Source: Nostoc sp. NMS7 (GTDB lineage: Bacteria; Cyanobacteriota; Cyanobacteriia; Cyanobacteriales; Nostocaceae). From it: a stretch of DNA of 64,000 bases. The translations under genes and the position numbers were made by a program. The stretch covers positions 1-64,000 of the forward strand of contig NZ_JABXKJ010000201.1 in the NCBI RefSeq assembly GCF_017115085.1. Direction: 5' to 3'. Below the pieces are notes generated by a model. The model saw nothing but the letters and a program-made list of their open reading frames with translations, ran no database searches and was not told the DNA's origin. Of the stretch, positions 46,034 to 54,270 are shown in pieces (position 1 is the first letter of the stretch; each line of letters opens with the position of its first letter).

Positions 46034-46280
46034 TGCTTAGTCTGGTATAGACAGTTTTATATACTAGCACAGCACGGCGGAAATCCAGCTACGATTTAAA
46101 TTAATGAGACTTGGGGTTTGTTAATGATCATAATCTGGGCAAACGACATGAATTTTAAGTTTATTAGATAGTTTTTTGTTTTTTGTCTATTTAAAATATT
46201 TGATGTATAAAATTTTACTTGAGATTGCGAGATTTAACCCATACACTCAATAATTAAATATGATCCCGCTAATAAATTGA

Positions 46281-48626
46281 GTGGACAAACTCTACTGGCT
46301 AGACGAAATTAAACTACAAGACCGTGCCAAAGTAGGTGACAAAGCATTTTACTTGAGCAGAATTATGCAACGTGGCTATCCGGTGGTGCCTGGTTTTGTC
46401 GTTTCGGCAGAAATTTTGCGACAATTTCTCGAAAATCTCAATAGTTCAGAGTCATTAGTGGCTGACTTACCCCATTCTTCGTTACACCTAGATGTAGCTA
46501 ATTGGCGTCAACTTCAGCAGGTAGCTGGTCGCTTGCGCCAAGAAATTCTGACTGCAACTGTGCCACAGCAATGGGTAAGTACAATTTTCCAAGCAGCTAG
46601 AAAATGGCAAACTGGCTGTTTGATTCTTCGACCAACCTTGGCAGTATCAACTGCTACCCCAGGTATGAAGAATATATCTGGCTTGTTGGAGTCGGTATTT
46701 TGCCAGTGCGAACCCGAAGCGATCGCAAAAGCGTTAAAACGTACCTGGAGCCAGATGTTTCGGGCTAGAAGTCTCCTATATTGGCAGCGAGCCGGAATTG
46801 ACCTCCAACAAATTAATCTCGCCGTTTTGGTGCAACCTGTTGAAAATGCGATCGCCAGTGGTTTACTTAAAGCCAACTCCTCTGGGTGGGAAATTGAAGC
46901 TACTTGGGGATTAGGAATTGCGATCGCTCAAGGTGAAGTCCAGCCAGATGTCTACTACATTCAACAAGAAACTGGGGTTGTGTTTGAGCAACAACTGGGC
47001 AATAAAATGCTGGCTTATGGTGTTGATGATCCCGCACCTGGAGCTTTTTCGCAAGCGATGCCCAAGTCAGTGCTAACACCAGATCATACTTGTCTGAGTA
47101 CTTACTTAATTGAGTCAGCCCAACAAAAACAGTACGCCTTACAAAAAGAATACTTACAACAAATAATTTCTCTGGGAACTCAACTGGTGAGTGAACTAGG
47201 TAAAACTTTTACGATGAAATGGACTATCGCTGGGCAAACTACATCTGGCAAGCTCTACATAACACAAGTCAGTTCTCCCCAATTTGTAATTCCCCACAGA
47301 CACTTCATTCGGGGACTAGGGGCAGCAGGGGGACGTGTTGTGGCGACTGCCCTAGTAATTAATAATCCTCAACATAAACCCGAACAACTACCCAAGGGAG
47401 TGATTTTAGTAATAAGTGCGATCGCACCTGATTGGTTGCCATTACTGCAACAAGTTGCTGGTATTATCACCGAACAAGGCGGATTAACCAGCCACGCTGC
47501 CATTCTTGCCAGAGAATTAAGTATTGCAGCAGTAGTGAATGCAACATCAGCGACCAGCTTAATCCAAACTGGCGAACGACTGTTGCTTGATGGCGACAGA
47601 GGAGAAGTTTATCGGATTAAAGGAGACTCAAAGGAGGAGATGGAGAGATGGGGAGAAAAAAATCTTCTTTCCCCCCATCGCCCCAACCCGAAAGCGCTCC
47701 CTCCTCCTGTTACTTCTCATCTACCGATGATTGCTACCCAACTGCTGGTTAACTTGAGTCAGTCGAGTTTAATAGAACAAGTGCAAAGCTTACCTGTGGA
47801 TGGGGTGGGATTGTTGCGATCAGAATTGATGGTACTAAATATATTGTCTGGGCAACATCCCAATAGTTGGATTTTAGGCGGACGTCAGGCAGAATTGTTA
47901 GAGCTATGGTCTGAGCAGATTATGCAGTTTGCCCGTGCTTTTGCACCAAGACCAGTTTTTTATCGTTCTTTAGATTGGCCGCAAGATTTAAGAGCATTGA
48001 GTGATAGTTTGCAATCTTCAGCACAGTCGATGTTGGGTGAACGTGGCACTTTTAGCTATTTACGAAATCCCGTAGTATTTGAGTTGGAACTGAAAGCTTT
48101 AGCGAGTGTACAGCAAGCTGGTTACAGCAATGTCAACCTCATGTTGCCCTTTGTGCGGACTGTGGAAGAATTTGTCTTTTGCCGTCGTAAAGTTGAGCAA
48201 GCTCTTTTAACTGAGGTGTCACAGTTTCAATTGTGGATGATGGCAGAAGTGCCAAGCGTACTATTTTTATTGCCAGAATATGTTAAAGCAGGTGCAGCGG
48301 GAATTTCTATTGGCACAAACGACCTAACCCAATTACTGCTAGGAGTCGATCGAGAACAAGGACATCTAGCAAAAGTATTTAATGAACGTCATCCGGCAGT
48401 TATGAGTGCGATCGCTCAACTCATCCAAATGGCTAAAAGTGCTGGCATACCTTGTTCCATCTGCGGTGAAGCACCAGCCCTCTATCCAGAAATTATTGAT
48501 AAGTTAGTGGAATGGGGCATAACTTCAATTTCTGTTGAACCGGAAGCAGTCGAGCGAACATATCAAGCGATCGCTCGTGCTGAACAACGCTTAATTTTAG
48601 CAGCAGCACGACGAAAACTGTATTAG
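46281..48626 (+). CDS. PEP synthase / pyruvate phosphate dikinase-like protein
   Basis: A 781-residue protein from a GTG with the order of PEP synthase: N-terminal ATP-grasp-like part (KVGDKAFYLSRIMQRGYPVV), swivelling domain with the phospho-His in EQGGLTSHAAILARELSIAA, and C-terminal TIM barrel (PVDGVGLLRSELM, VNLMLPFVRTVEEF, MMAEVPSVLFLLPEY, ISIGTNDLTQLLLGVDRE, CSICGEAPAL with the catalytic Cys). The ATP-binding domain is short and degenerate: the usual RSSATAEDLP region is replaced by RPTLAVSTATPGMKNISGLL. It may not use ATP in the normal way. True ppsA enzymes carry the intact motif. Confidence 0.82.
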   Translation: MDKLYWLDEIKLQDRAKVGDKAFYLSRIMQRGYPVVPGFVVSAEILRQFLENLNSSESLVADLPHSSLHLDVANWRQLQQVAGRLRQEILTATVPQQWVSTIFQAARKWQTGCLILRPTLAVSTATPGMKNISGLLESVFCQCEPEAIAKALKRTWSQMFRARSLLYWQRAGIDLQQINLAVLVQPVENAIASGLLKANSSGWEIEATWGLGIAIAQGEVQPDVYYIQQETGVVFEQQLGNKMLAYGVDDPAPGAFSQAMPKSVLTPDHTCLSTYLIESAQQKQYALQKEYLQQIISLGTQLVSELGKTFTMKWTIAGQTTSGKLYITQVSSPQFVIPHRHFIRGLGAAGGRVVATALVINNPQHKPEQLPKGVILVISAIAPDWLPLLQQVAGIITEQGGLTSHAAILARELSIAAVVNATSATSLIQTGERLLLDGDRGEVYRIKGDSKEEMERWGEKNLLSPHRPNPKALPPPVTSHLPMIATQLLVNLSQSSLIEQVQSLPVDGVGLLRSELMVLNILSGQHPNSWILGGRQAELLELWSEQIMQFARAFAPRPVFYRSLDWPQDLRALSDSLQSSAQSMLGERGTFSYLRNPVVFELELKALASVQQAGYSNVNLMLPFVRTVEEFVFCRRKVEQALLTEVSQFQLWMMAEVPSVLFLLPEYVKAGAAGISIGTNDLTQLLLGVDREQGHLAKVFNERHPAVMSAIAQLIQMAKSAGIPCSICGEAPALYPEIIDKLVEWGITSISVEPEAVERTYQAIARAEQRLILAAARRKLY

Positions 48627-48794
48627 TTAGAAGTTAGAAGCAAAGCCGGAGACGCTCCGCCTCCGGTGAGAAGTTAGGAGTTATAATATTAAGTTATCAC
48701 TGCTAAATTACCCATTGTATAGACTATTTTTTAGATGGAGAAATAGGTGTCTCCAGAAGAATTATGAGGTCAATTGTTGGGAGGTTGGTTAAGT

Positions 48795-49271
48795 ATGGGG
48801 TTTCGGGAGGAAGACTCAATAGAGTACGAGATATTCAAGCAATACGAATATGCATTATCTGCAATTGGTGTAGATTTTGGCAGAGAAGACGTGCAGGATA
48901 TCTTAGAAGTATGTTGTTTTGGACTCGAAGATGCTTTAAAAGCCGTCATTGCTTATTGGATTTGGTTGCAGCAGCAAGAAAAACCAATGGAATATCCTAG
49001 CGCTGTATTAATCCGCGCACTTAACGAACAGTGGAAACCAAAAAAATGGCGTGATGAATGGCTTGGTTTGCCCCAATTGCAATCTCAAGGGCAAAGATGG
49101 TATGAGAGTGCTGCTAAGATTTGGGGTTATGATCTGCGTAATCAAACTGTTGCAAATATTGCTTATGACCGAGGAAAAGAGTACATTGTATTCACTAACA
49201 GTAAAGAATTGCTGATAGAGACTGCATGGCGTTGGGAATGGGAACGAGTACTTAACTACGCAACCACTTGA
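48795..49271 (+). CDS. Unknown protein upstream of HNH-DnaB gene
   Basis: About 158 residues from the ATG at 48795, ten bases after GGGAGG. A TTG at 48774 is less likely. It is acidic and Trp-rich (YWIWLQQQEK, EQWKPKKWRDEWLG, ETAWRWEWERV). I cannot assign a family. The stretch PSAVLIRALNEQWKPKKW recalls a pattern (NPAG-LI-A-E-W-P) in plasmid and phage replication proteins; that is weak similarity by eye. It ends 14 bases before the HNH-DnaB ATG, so they form one transcription unit. This hints at a replication-related partner, such as a helicase loader or regulator. Confidence 0.6.
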   Translation: MGFREEDSIEYEIFKQYEYALSAIGVDFGREDVQDILEVCCFGLEDALKAVIAYWIWLQQQEKPMEYPSAVLIRALNEQWKPKKWRDEWLGLPQLQSQGQRWYESAAKIWGYDLRNQTVANIAYDRGKEYIVFTNSKELLIETAWRWEWERVLNYATT

Positions 49272-49285
49272 TAAATAAATATTTT

Positions 49286-50818
49286 ATGTCGCTAAACTAC
49301 TACGAATATATAGATTCTCAGGATTGGCAGGAAGTCCGAAAACTTGCATTACAACGATCCGGGCGTAAATGTCAAATTTGTGGAGCAGTAAATGATTTGG
49401 ATGTTCATCATAATTCCTACGATAATCTCGGTAATGAACGGGAGCATTTAGAAGATTTAGTAGTGCTGTGTTCTGATCATCATCAACTCTATCATGATTC
49501 ATTAGCTGAGGTTCAGAGGCTTACAGACCAAAGATTGGAAGAAAGACTACTTGGAGCTTTACTCCAGCAAAATCCTGCTTTCATTAAAAGCTTGTCTGAT
49601 TTTCCTCCTGATATTTTTACATCTAGTTTGAGAAGAGAAGTTTTTAATTACTTATGTTATAGAGCTAGTGAGGAAAAAGCGATTGATTCGATAATCATAG
49701 CTGGCTATTTAGCCCAGTGTAAAGTTTTGGAAGCAGAATAAGCTGAAAAATTGCTAAATAATTGGGTTAGTTCTTGCCCTAACTTACAGAATACAGAAAG
49801 TTATGCAAAAGAACTATATGAATTATATTTGCGCCGACAAATTCAACAGTTACCTGCTAAAATTACACGGCTTAATCGAAACTACCAGCGACCTATTATC
49901 GAATTAATCGATACTATACAGGCATCTATTCAGGTAATCGCTAACAAAAGTGACACAAATAAATTAATTCATATATCAGATGCTTTAATCGAGACCTTTC
50001 AAAATCTAGAAGAGAGACATATAGGTATAACATTACCTGGCATTGCTTGTGGATTTTATGACTTGGATTTAATGACTAGCGGATTTCAGCGCTCTGATTT
50101 AATTATTGTGGCTGGACGGACGTCAATGGGCAAGTCTGCCTTCTGCTTAGATATTGCTTCCAATGTCGCTAGCCATTATAAACTACCAGTTTGCATCTTT
50201 AGTTTAGAGATGTCAAAAGAGCAAGTTGTCTCACGCTTATTGTCAGCAGAAGCACAAATTGAAAGTAGTTACTTGCGGACAGGTCGCATTACTAAAAGTC
50301 AATGGGAACCCCTATCACGTGCAATATCCAACTTGGCAGAACTTCCAATTTATATTGATGACCGTCCAAATCTTAGTGTTGGTAAAATTCAGTCTAAAGC
50401 CCGCCAAGTTATGATCGAGCACGAAAGTTCTTTAGGGTTAATTGTGATTGATTATATACAGCTATTGACAGGAGATAATGATGAAAATCGTGCGCGGGAG
50501 TTAGCAAAGATTACACGTTCTCTAAAAGGACTAGCCAAAGAACTCAATGTTCCTGTAATTGTATTATCTCAACTTAACCGAAGTGTTGAATCTCGAACTA
50601 ATAAACGACCAATGTTGTCAGATTTAAAAGAGTCAGGTTCTATTGAGGAAGATGCTGATTTAGTAATCATGCTTTACCGCGATGAATATTACTCTCCTGA
50701 TACTCCCGATCGAGGTATTGCAGAAGTCATTCTAGCTAAACACCGCAATGGGCCCACAGGAACAATTAAGCTTTTGTTCAACACACACTTTGCTTGCTTC
50801 AAGAACATGAAGTTTTAA
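49286..50818 (+). pseudogene. HNH endonuclease - DnaB-like helicase fusion, in-frame stop
   Basis: One frame of 511 codons from the ATG at 49286 with a TAA at 49739-49741 (codon 152). Residues about 15-75 are an HNH nuclease: RKCQICGAVNDLDVHHNSYD and LEDLVVLCSDHHQLYH. Residues about 85-190 are a DnaB N-terminal domain (LEERLLGALLQQNPAFIKSL, then across the stop NTESYAKELYELYLRRQI). The rest is a RecA-like DnaB helicase: GFYDLDLMTSGFQRSDLII, Walker A AGRTSMGKSAFCLDIA, CIFSLEMSKEQVVSRLLSAE, Walker B LGLIVIDYIQLL, VIVLSQLNRSVESR. The stop is the only defect. A TTG at 49751 might restart the helicase part. This is not the host replicative DnaB, which lacks HNH. Confidence 0.85.
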
Positions 50819-50910
50819 AGCATTAAGCTACACGTCTATAGGGGGTGTAGTAATTTACCTTGTGTTCTATAAAATAATAGAAAGTCAAGATTTTGATCAA
50901 AAGCCTTCAG

Positions 50911-51573
50911 TCATCGAGGATTTGGGGTCTTATGATCAGCCGATTGGGTCTTGATAGAATATGCATTTTTTGGTTGGCTGACTAAACCTAAAGTTATTCG
51001 TTTCATAATCCAATACAAACCTGCAAGTACCACAAAAGTGATAGTAATAATCACTAGGGGCTGTTTGCCAAGAATTTCTTCTACCCCTTTAGTCAGTACG
51101 GCATCGGGTTGAGTAATAAAATCCCAACTGTTGAAACGCAAAAATCGCCCCCAATAGACACCAACAGCACAGAGAAAATGTGTAATAAACTCAAAGCGCC
51201 AAATCCATTGGCTCTTGCCGATGCGATGTAAGTAGTAACCCCAATTAATTAACGAGATTACATAAGCTTCAAATCCACCGAAAATTACTAACAAATACAC
51301 AGGAATAAGTACCAAAGTAATCATCCATATCGATTGAATCTTGCGGATATCGTCTATGAGGTGAATTACATCAGTCAACAAATATGGTGCATTCGGTAAG
51401 AAAGCATAGAAAACTAAGAATCCTAGCCACCAAAGCCAAGAGCCACCACGCCGAAAGCGAAATAACCACACACTCAAAGCTAAAGGTATAAAAGCCAGAA
51501 ATAAATTCCAAGTCATCCAACTCATATTAATTCGCAAGACTTGCACAACTCTGGCTATCAATTCTTCTTTCAT
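50911..51573 (-). CDS. DUF1361 domain membrane protein
   Basis: A 220-residue integral membrane protein with about six helices. Segments are WNLFLAFIPLALSVWLF, LWWLGFLVFYAFLPNAPYLL with the DUF1361 motif F-PNAPY, TDVIHL, and VGVYWGRFLRFNSWDF. It is common in cyanobacteria and Gram-positives. Function unknown. The C-terminal 25 residues are polar and cytoplasmic. It is a single gene convergent with the helicase gene. Confidence 0.87.
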   Translation of the reverse strand: MKEELIARVVQVLRINMSWMTWNLFLAFIPLALSVWLFRFRRGGSWLWWLGFLVFYAFLPNAPYLLTDVIHLIDDIRKIQSIWMITLVLIPVYLLVIFGGFEAYVISLINWGYYLHRIGKSQWIWRFEFITHFLCAVGVYWGRFLRFNSWDFITQPDAVLTKGVEEILGKQPLVIITITFVVLAGLYWIMKRITLGLVSQPKNAYSIKTQSADHKTPNPR

Positions 51574-51970
51574 AGGTGCTAACTCAGAAGACGTTTGATT
51601 GATCTAGATTCACTCTGTAATATTAGTGTTAACCTCAGTGATTGACTGAGAAAATTTTTGTACCCCCAAGGAAATTTATTTACTCTCAGACCAGACAAGG
51701 CTTTGGTGTCACTTAAAAGCAAATGCACACTGATATATGTTGTCGGAAATTTAGAGTTTTTATGTCTTTCATACTGGGGGATCAAATTTATCAATCAATC
51801 GGCTTAAATCACTAGTATAGCCAGAAAATCATCAGGGTAAAATCTACCACAGAAAGAAAGTCTGAGCGACATAAAACGCCGCTAAATAACTTTCTGTGGA
51901 CTTTTTTTATGGGAATGTTGCCCCGATCCTAGCTATTATAGGACTTACGCAAAACTACACGCAAATTGGA
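51574..51970. other. Gap with hairpin-terminator (candidate sRNA)
   Basis: The only feature in this gap is CCACAGAAAG (51847-51856) pairing perfectly with CTTTCTGTGG (51890-51899), followed by A and a T7 tract (to 51908). The hairpin loop of 33 nt is large for a plain terminator. A short transcribed RNA ending here on the plus strand is possible. No promoter is certain and no ORF is credible. Confidence 0.45.
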
Positions 51971-52447
51971 TTATTTTGGCTGGCTACAATATTTATTCAT
52001 TTCATTCGTTAATGTATCCGACTGCTTGCCAATAGTTGTAGCTGTTGTCAGTGCTGAGTCAATTTCGGTTCTAGCCTTTTGGATTTTTTCTCTACCAGAT
52101 GCTGAGGCTTCTGCTATCTTAGTTGCACCAAGCGCCCTAGCTGCCTTAGCGATCGCTTCACTGAGATTCTGAAAAATTTTCACAAAACTGCTTTGAAATT
52201 CTTTCAGCTTGGGGTCTGTTAACTTCAGTTCCCGAATCGATTTAGTCACAAATTCCAAATCTTTAGACAGCTGTATGCTGGTGATCACTTGTGTTCCTTT
52301 ATTTTTATCAATCAAAGAAGTTCCCGAATTCACAACTCTAATCAGTCGCTGGCACTGAGAAACTTTATTTTCGCTGCAACTAGTAATCAGCAAAGCAATG
52401 CTCAGGCTCACAGGAGCAAGAACAGTATATTTATGTAAAACAGACAT
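51971..52447 (-). CDS. Putative lipoprotein, helical, unknown function
   Basis: About 158 residues from the ATG at 52447 (MSVLHKYTVLAPVSLSIALL). A frame extending to 52534 gives no better signal. A type II signal peptide ends at the lipobox LITSC. The mature part is helical: LEFVTKSIRELKLTDPKLKEF, then an Ala-rich helix (SEAIAKAARALGATKIAEAS) and LTTATTIGKQSDTLTNEMNKYC. It is probably a membrane-tethered coiled-coil protein. No family is recognised; similar small lipoproteins occur in Nostocales. Confidence 0.65.
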   Translation of the reverse strand: MSVLHKYTVLAPVSLSIALLITSCSENKVSQCQRLIRVVNSGTSLIDKNKGTQVITSIQLSKDLEFVTKSIRELKLTDPKLKEFQSSFVKIFQNLSEAIAKAARALGATKIAEASASGREKIQKARTEIDSALTTATTIGKQSDTLTNEMNKYCSQPK

Positions 52448-52929
52448 TAACACCCCAACAGCAATAAAACCAAGAATATAGTATCCAATATTACAGCAGA
52501 ATTCAGCAGGAGCAATGAGTTGGGGAGCCAGCACTGAACACTAGGCACTTAGTCCCAATCACTACTTTGTATTTATTTCTCTATTTTCTCATGAATGATT
52601 TTAGATTGGCACATTAGCTCAACTAATAGTTCCAAGTCACATAGTCTTGATAATAAACTGTATATTTGCTGACTTCATGGTATAGTATTAATTGTTTTTA
52701 TAAAAAAATTATGTAAGCCTCAGTGCATACCATAAAAATAAGTGATTAAATTTAAAGTTTAGGAAAAGATTTTGAATTTAGGTGCAGGAATTACTAAACT
52801 TTTCAGAACAGCTAACTGTAACAACAGTATTCATAAAGCTTTGAGTAACCAGTTTAGTCAATAAGGCAAGCATTTATTTGGCTATATTTCCTCCAGCCTT
52901 TACACATCCTCGTTCTGTAATGTGAAATT
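52448..52929. other. AT-rich gap, no gene seen
   Basis: A 482-base AT-rich gap separates the divergent lipoprotein and glycosyltransferase genes. I see no repeat and no ORF of interest. Both promoters must be here; TATAGT at about 52680 and TATATT at 52660 are possible -10 boxes but nothing confirms them. Confidence 0.4.
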
Positions 52930-54168
52930 ATGAAGATGAACTCATCCAACTCGCTGTTAACAGTACCAACTGGTCCACTAAAGATTTCAGAGTTGCCACC
53001 TAATGGTGTGGGTACAAATGGTGAATCTATCCATCTTTCTCTAGTGATTCCTACTTATAAAGAGCGTGACAACATCCAGAATGTAGTCAGCATATTGAGT
53101 CGGTTACTGGATGAATCTATTCCAGGAAATTATGAACTGATTGTGGTAGACGATGATAGCCCAGACCGAACTTGGGAAATAGCACAATCCTTGATGCCAG
53201 AATACCCCCAGTTGCGAGTGATGCGACGCCAACAGGAACGGGGGCTATCTTCAGCCGTAATTCGTGGGTGGCAAGCAGCGACGGGGAATGTGTTGGGGGT
53301 GATTGATGGAGATTTGCAGCATCCGCCAGAGGTGCTGATGCAACTGTTGGGTAGTGTTGAGCAGGGAGCAGATTTGGCAGTAGCCAGCCGTCATGTAGAC
53401 GGAGGTGGGGTTAGTAGCTGGAGTGTTGTCAGGCGTTTCTTGTCTCGTGGCGCTCAGTTGTTAGGCTTGGTGATTTTACCGGGGGTACTGGGCAGAGTTT
53501 CCGACCCCATGAGTGGTTATTTTATGGTGCGCCGGAGTGCGATCGCCAATGCAAGACTCAATCCAGTCGGATACAAAATTCTTTTAGAGGTAATCGGGCG
53601 GGGAAATGTAGACCAACTTGCCGAAGTTGGGTATGTGTTCTGCGAACGCAAAGAGGGTGAGAGTAAAGTCACATGGAAGCAATATATAGATTACATTCAC
53701 CACTTAGTACGGTTGCGGCTTTCCACAGGGCGAGTCGGACGAATTAGTAGAAAAGTCAATTTCCCTATTGGTCGATTTCTGCGTTTTGGGTTAGTTGGCT
53801 TTAGTGGTGTGTTTGTGGATTTAACGGTGTTTTACTTGCTGCGTACTGTGATTCATTTAGGTTTAACTCGCAGTACGATTCTTTCGGCGGGAGTGGCAAT
53901 TATAAATAATTTCCTATGGAATGATTTATGGACTTTTAGTGATATTTCTCAGCGACAACGTGATCCGCATCAACGTTTCAAGCGATTCTTAAAGTTCAGT
54001 GCGATCTGTTTGGCAGGAGTTATATTACAAGCTCTAATAATTAACTTTCTCTATAATGTTTTGGGGGTAAATCAGTATTTAGCTAAGTTGATCGCGATCG
54101 CAGTTGCTACCATCTGGAATTTCTGGATTAATTTGAAACTCAGCTGGCGCGTCACTGACGTTAAATAA
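52930..54168 (+). CDS. GT2 polyprenyl-phosphate glycosyltransferase fused to GtrA
   Basis: A 412-residue two-domain membrane protein. Residues about 35-265 are a DPM1-like family 2 glycosyltransferase: LSLVIPTYKERDNIQNVVSI, LIVVDDDSPDRTWEIA, VIDGDLQHPPEVL (D-x-D), MSGYFMVRRSAI. Residues about 280-400 are a GtrA domain with four helices (FLRFGLVGFSGVFVDLTVFY, LSAGVAIINNFLWNDLWTF, FLKFSAICLAGVILQALI, LIAIAVATIWNFWINLKLSW). Such fusions make a polyprenyl-phosphate sugar and flip it for extracytoplasmic glycosylation. The gene downstream (GT39-like) would be the user of that donor. Confidence 0.9.
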   Translation: MKMNSSNSLLTVPTGPLKISELPPNGVGTNGESIHLSLVIPTYKERDNIQNVVSILSRLLDESIPGNYELIVVDDDSPDRTWEIAQSLMPEYPQLRVMRRQQERGLSSAVIRGWQAATGNVLGVIDGDLQHPPEVLMQLLGSVEQGADLAVASRHVDGGGVSSWSVVRRFLSRGAQLLGLVILPGVLGRVSDPMSGYFMVRRSAIANARLNPVGYKILLEVIGRGNVDQLAEVGYVFCERKEGESKVTWKQYIDYIHHLVRLRLSTGRVGRISRKVNFPIGRFLRFGLVGFSGVFVDLTVFYLLRTVIHLGLTRSTILSAGVAIINNFLWNDLWTFSDISQRQRDPHQRFKRFLKFSAICLAGVILQALIINFLYNVLGVNQYLAKLIAIAVATIWNFWINLKLSWRVTDVK

Positions 54169-54270
54169 TCACAACCAGGGATTTGAGATTTAGATTTTTG
54201 CCTTTAGATTTTAGAACCAACTTAAATCTCAAACATCAAATCTACAAATCCATTCCTCTGAGGGCTGGCA

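Noticed and set aside
49286-50818. DnaB intein with HNH homing domain
   Set aside because: HNH is at the extreme N-terminus, before the DnaB N domain. No intein splicing motifs or split of Walker regions are seen.
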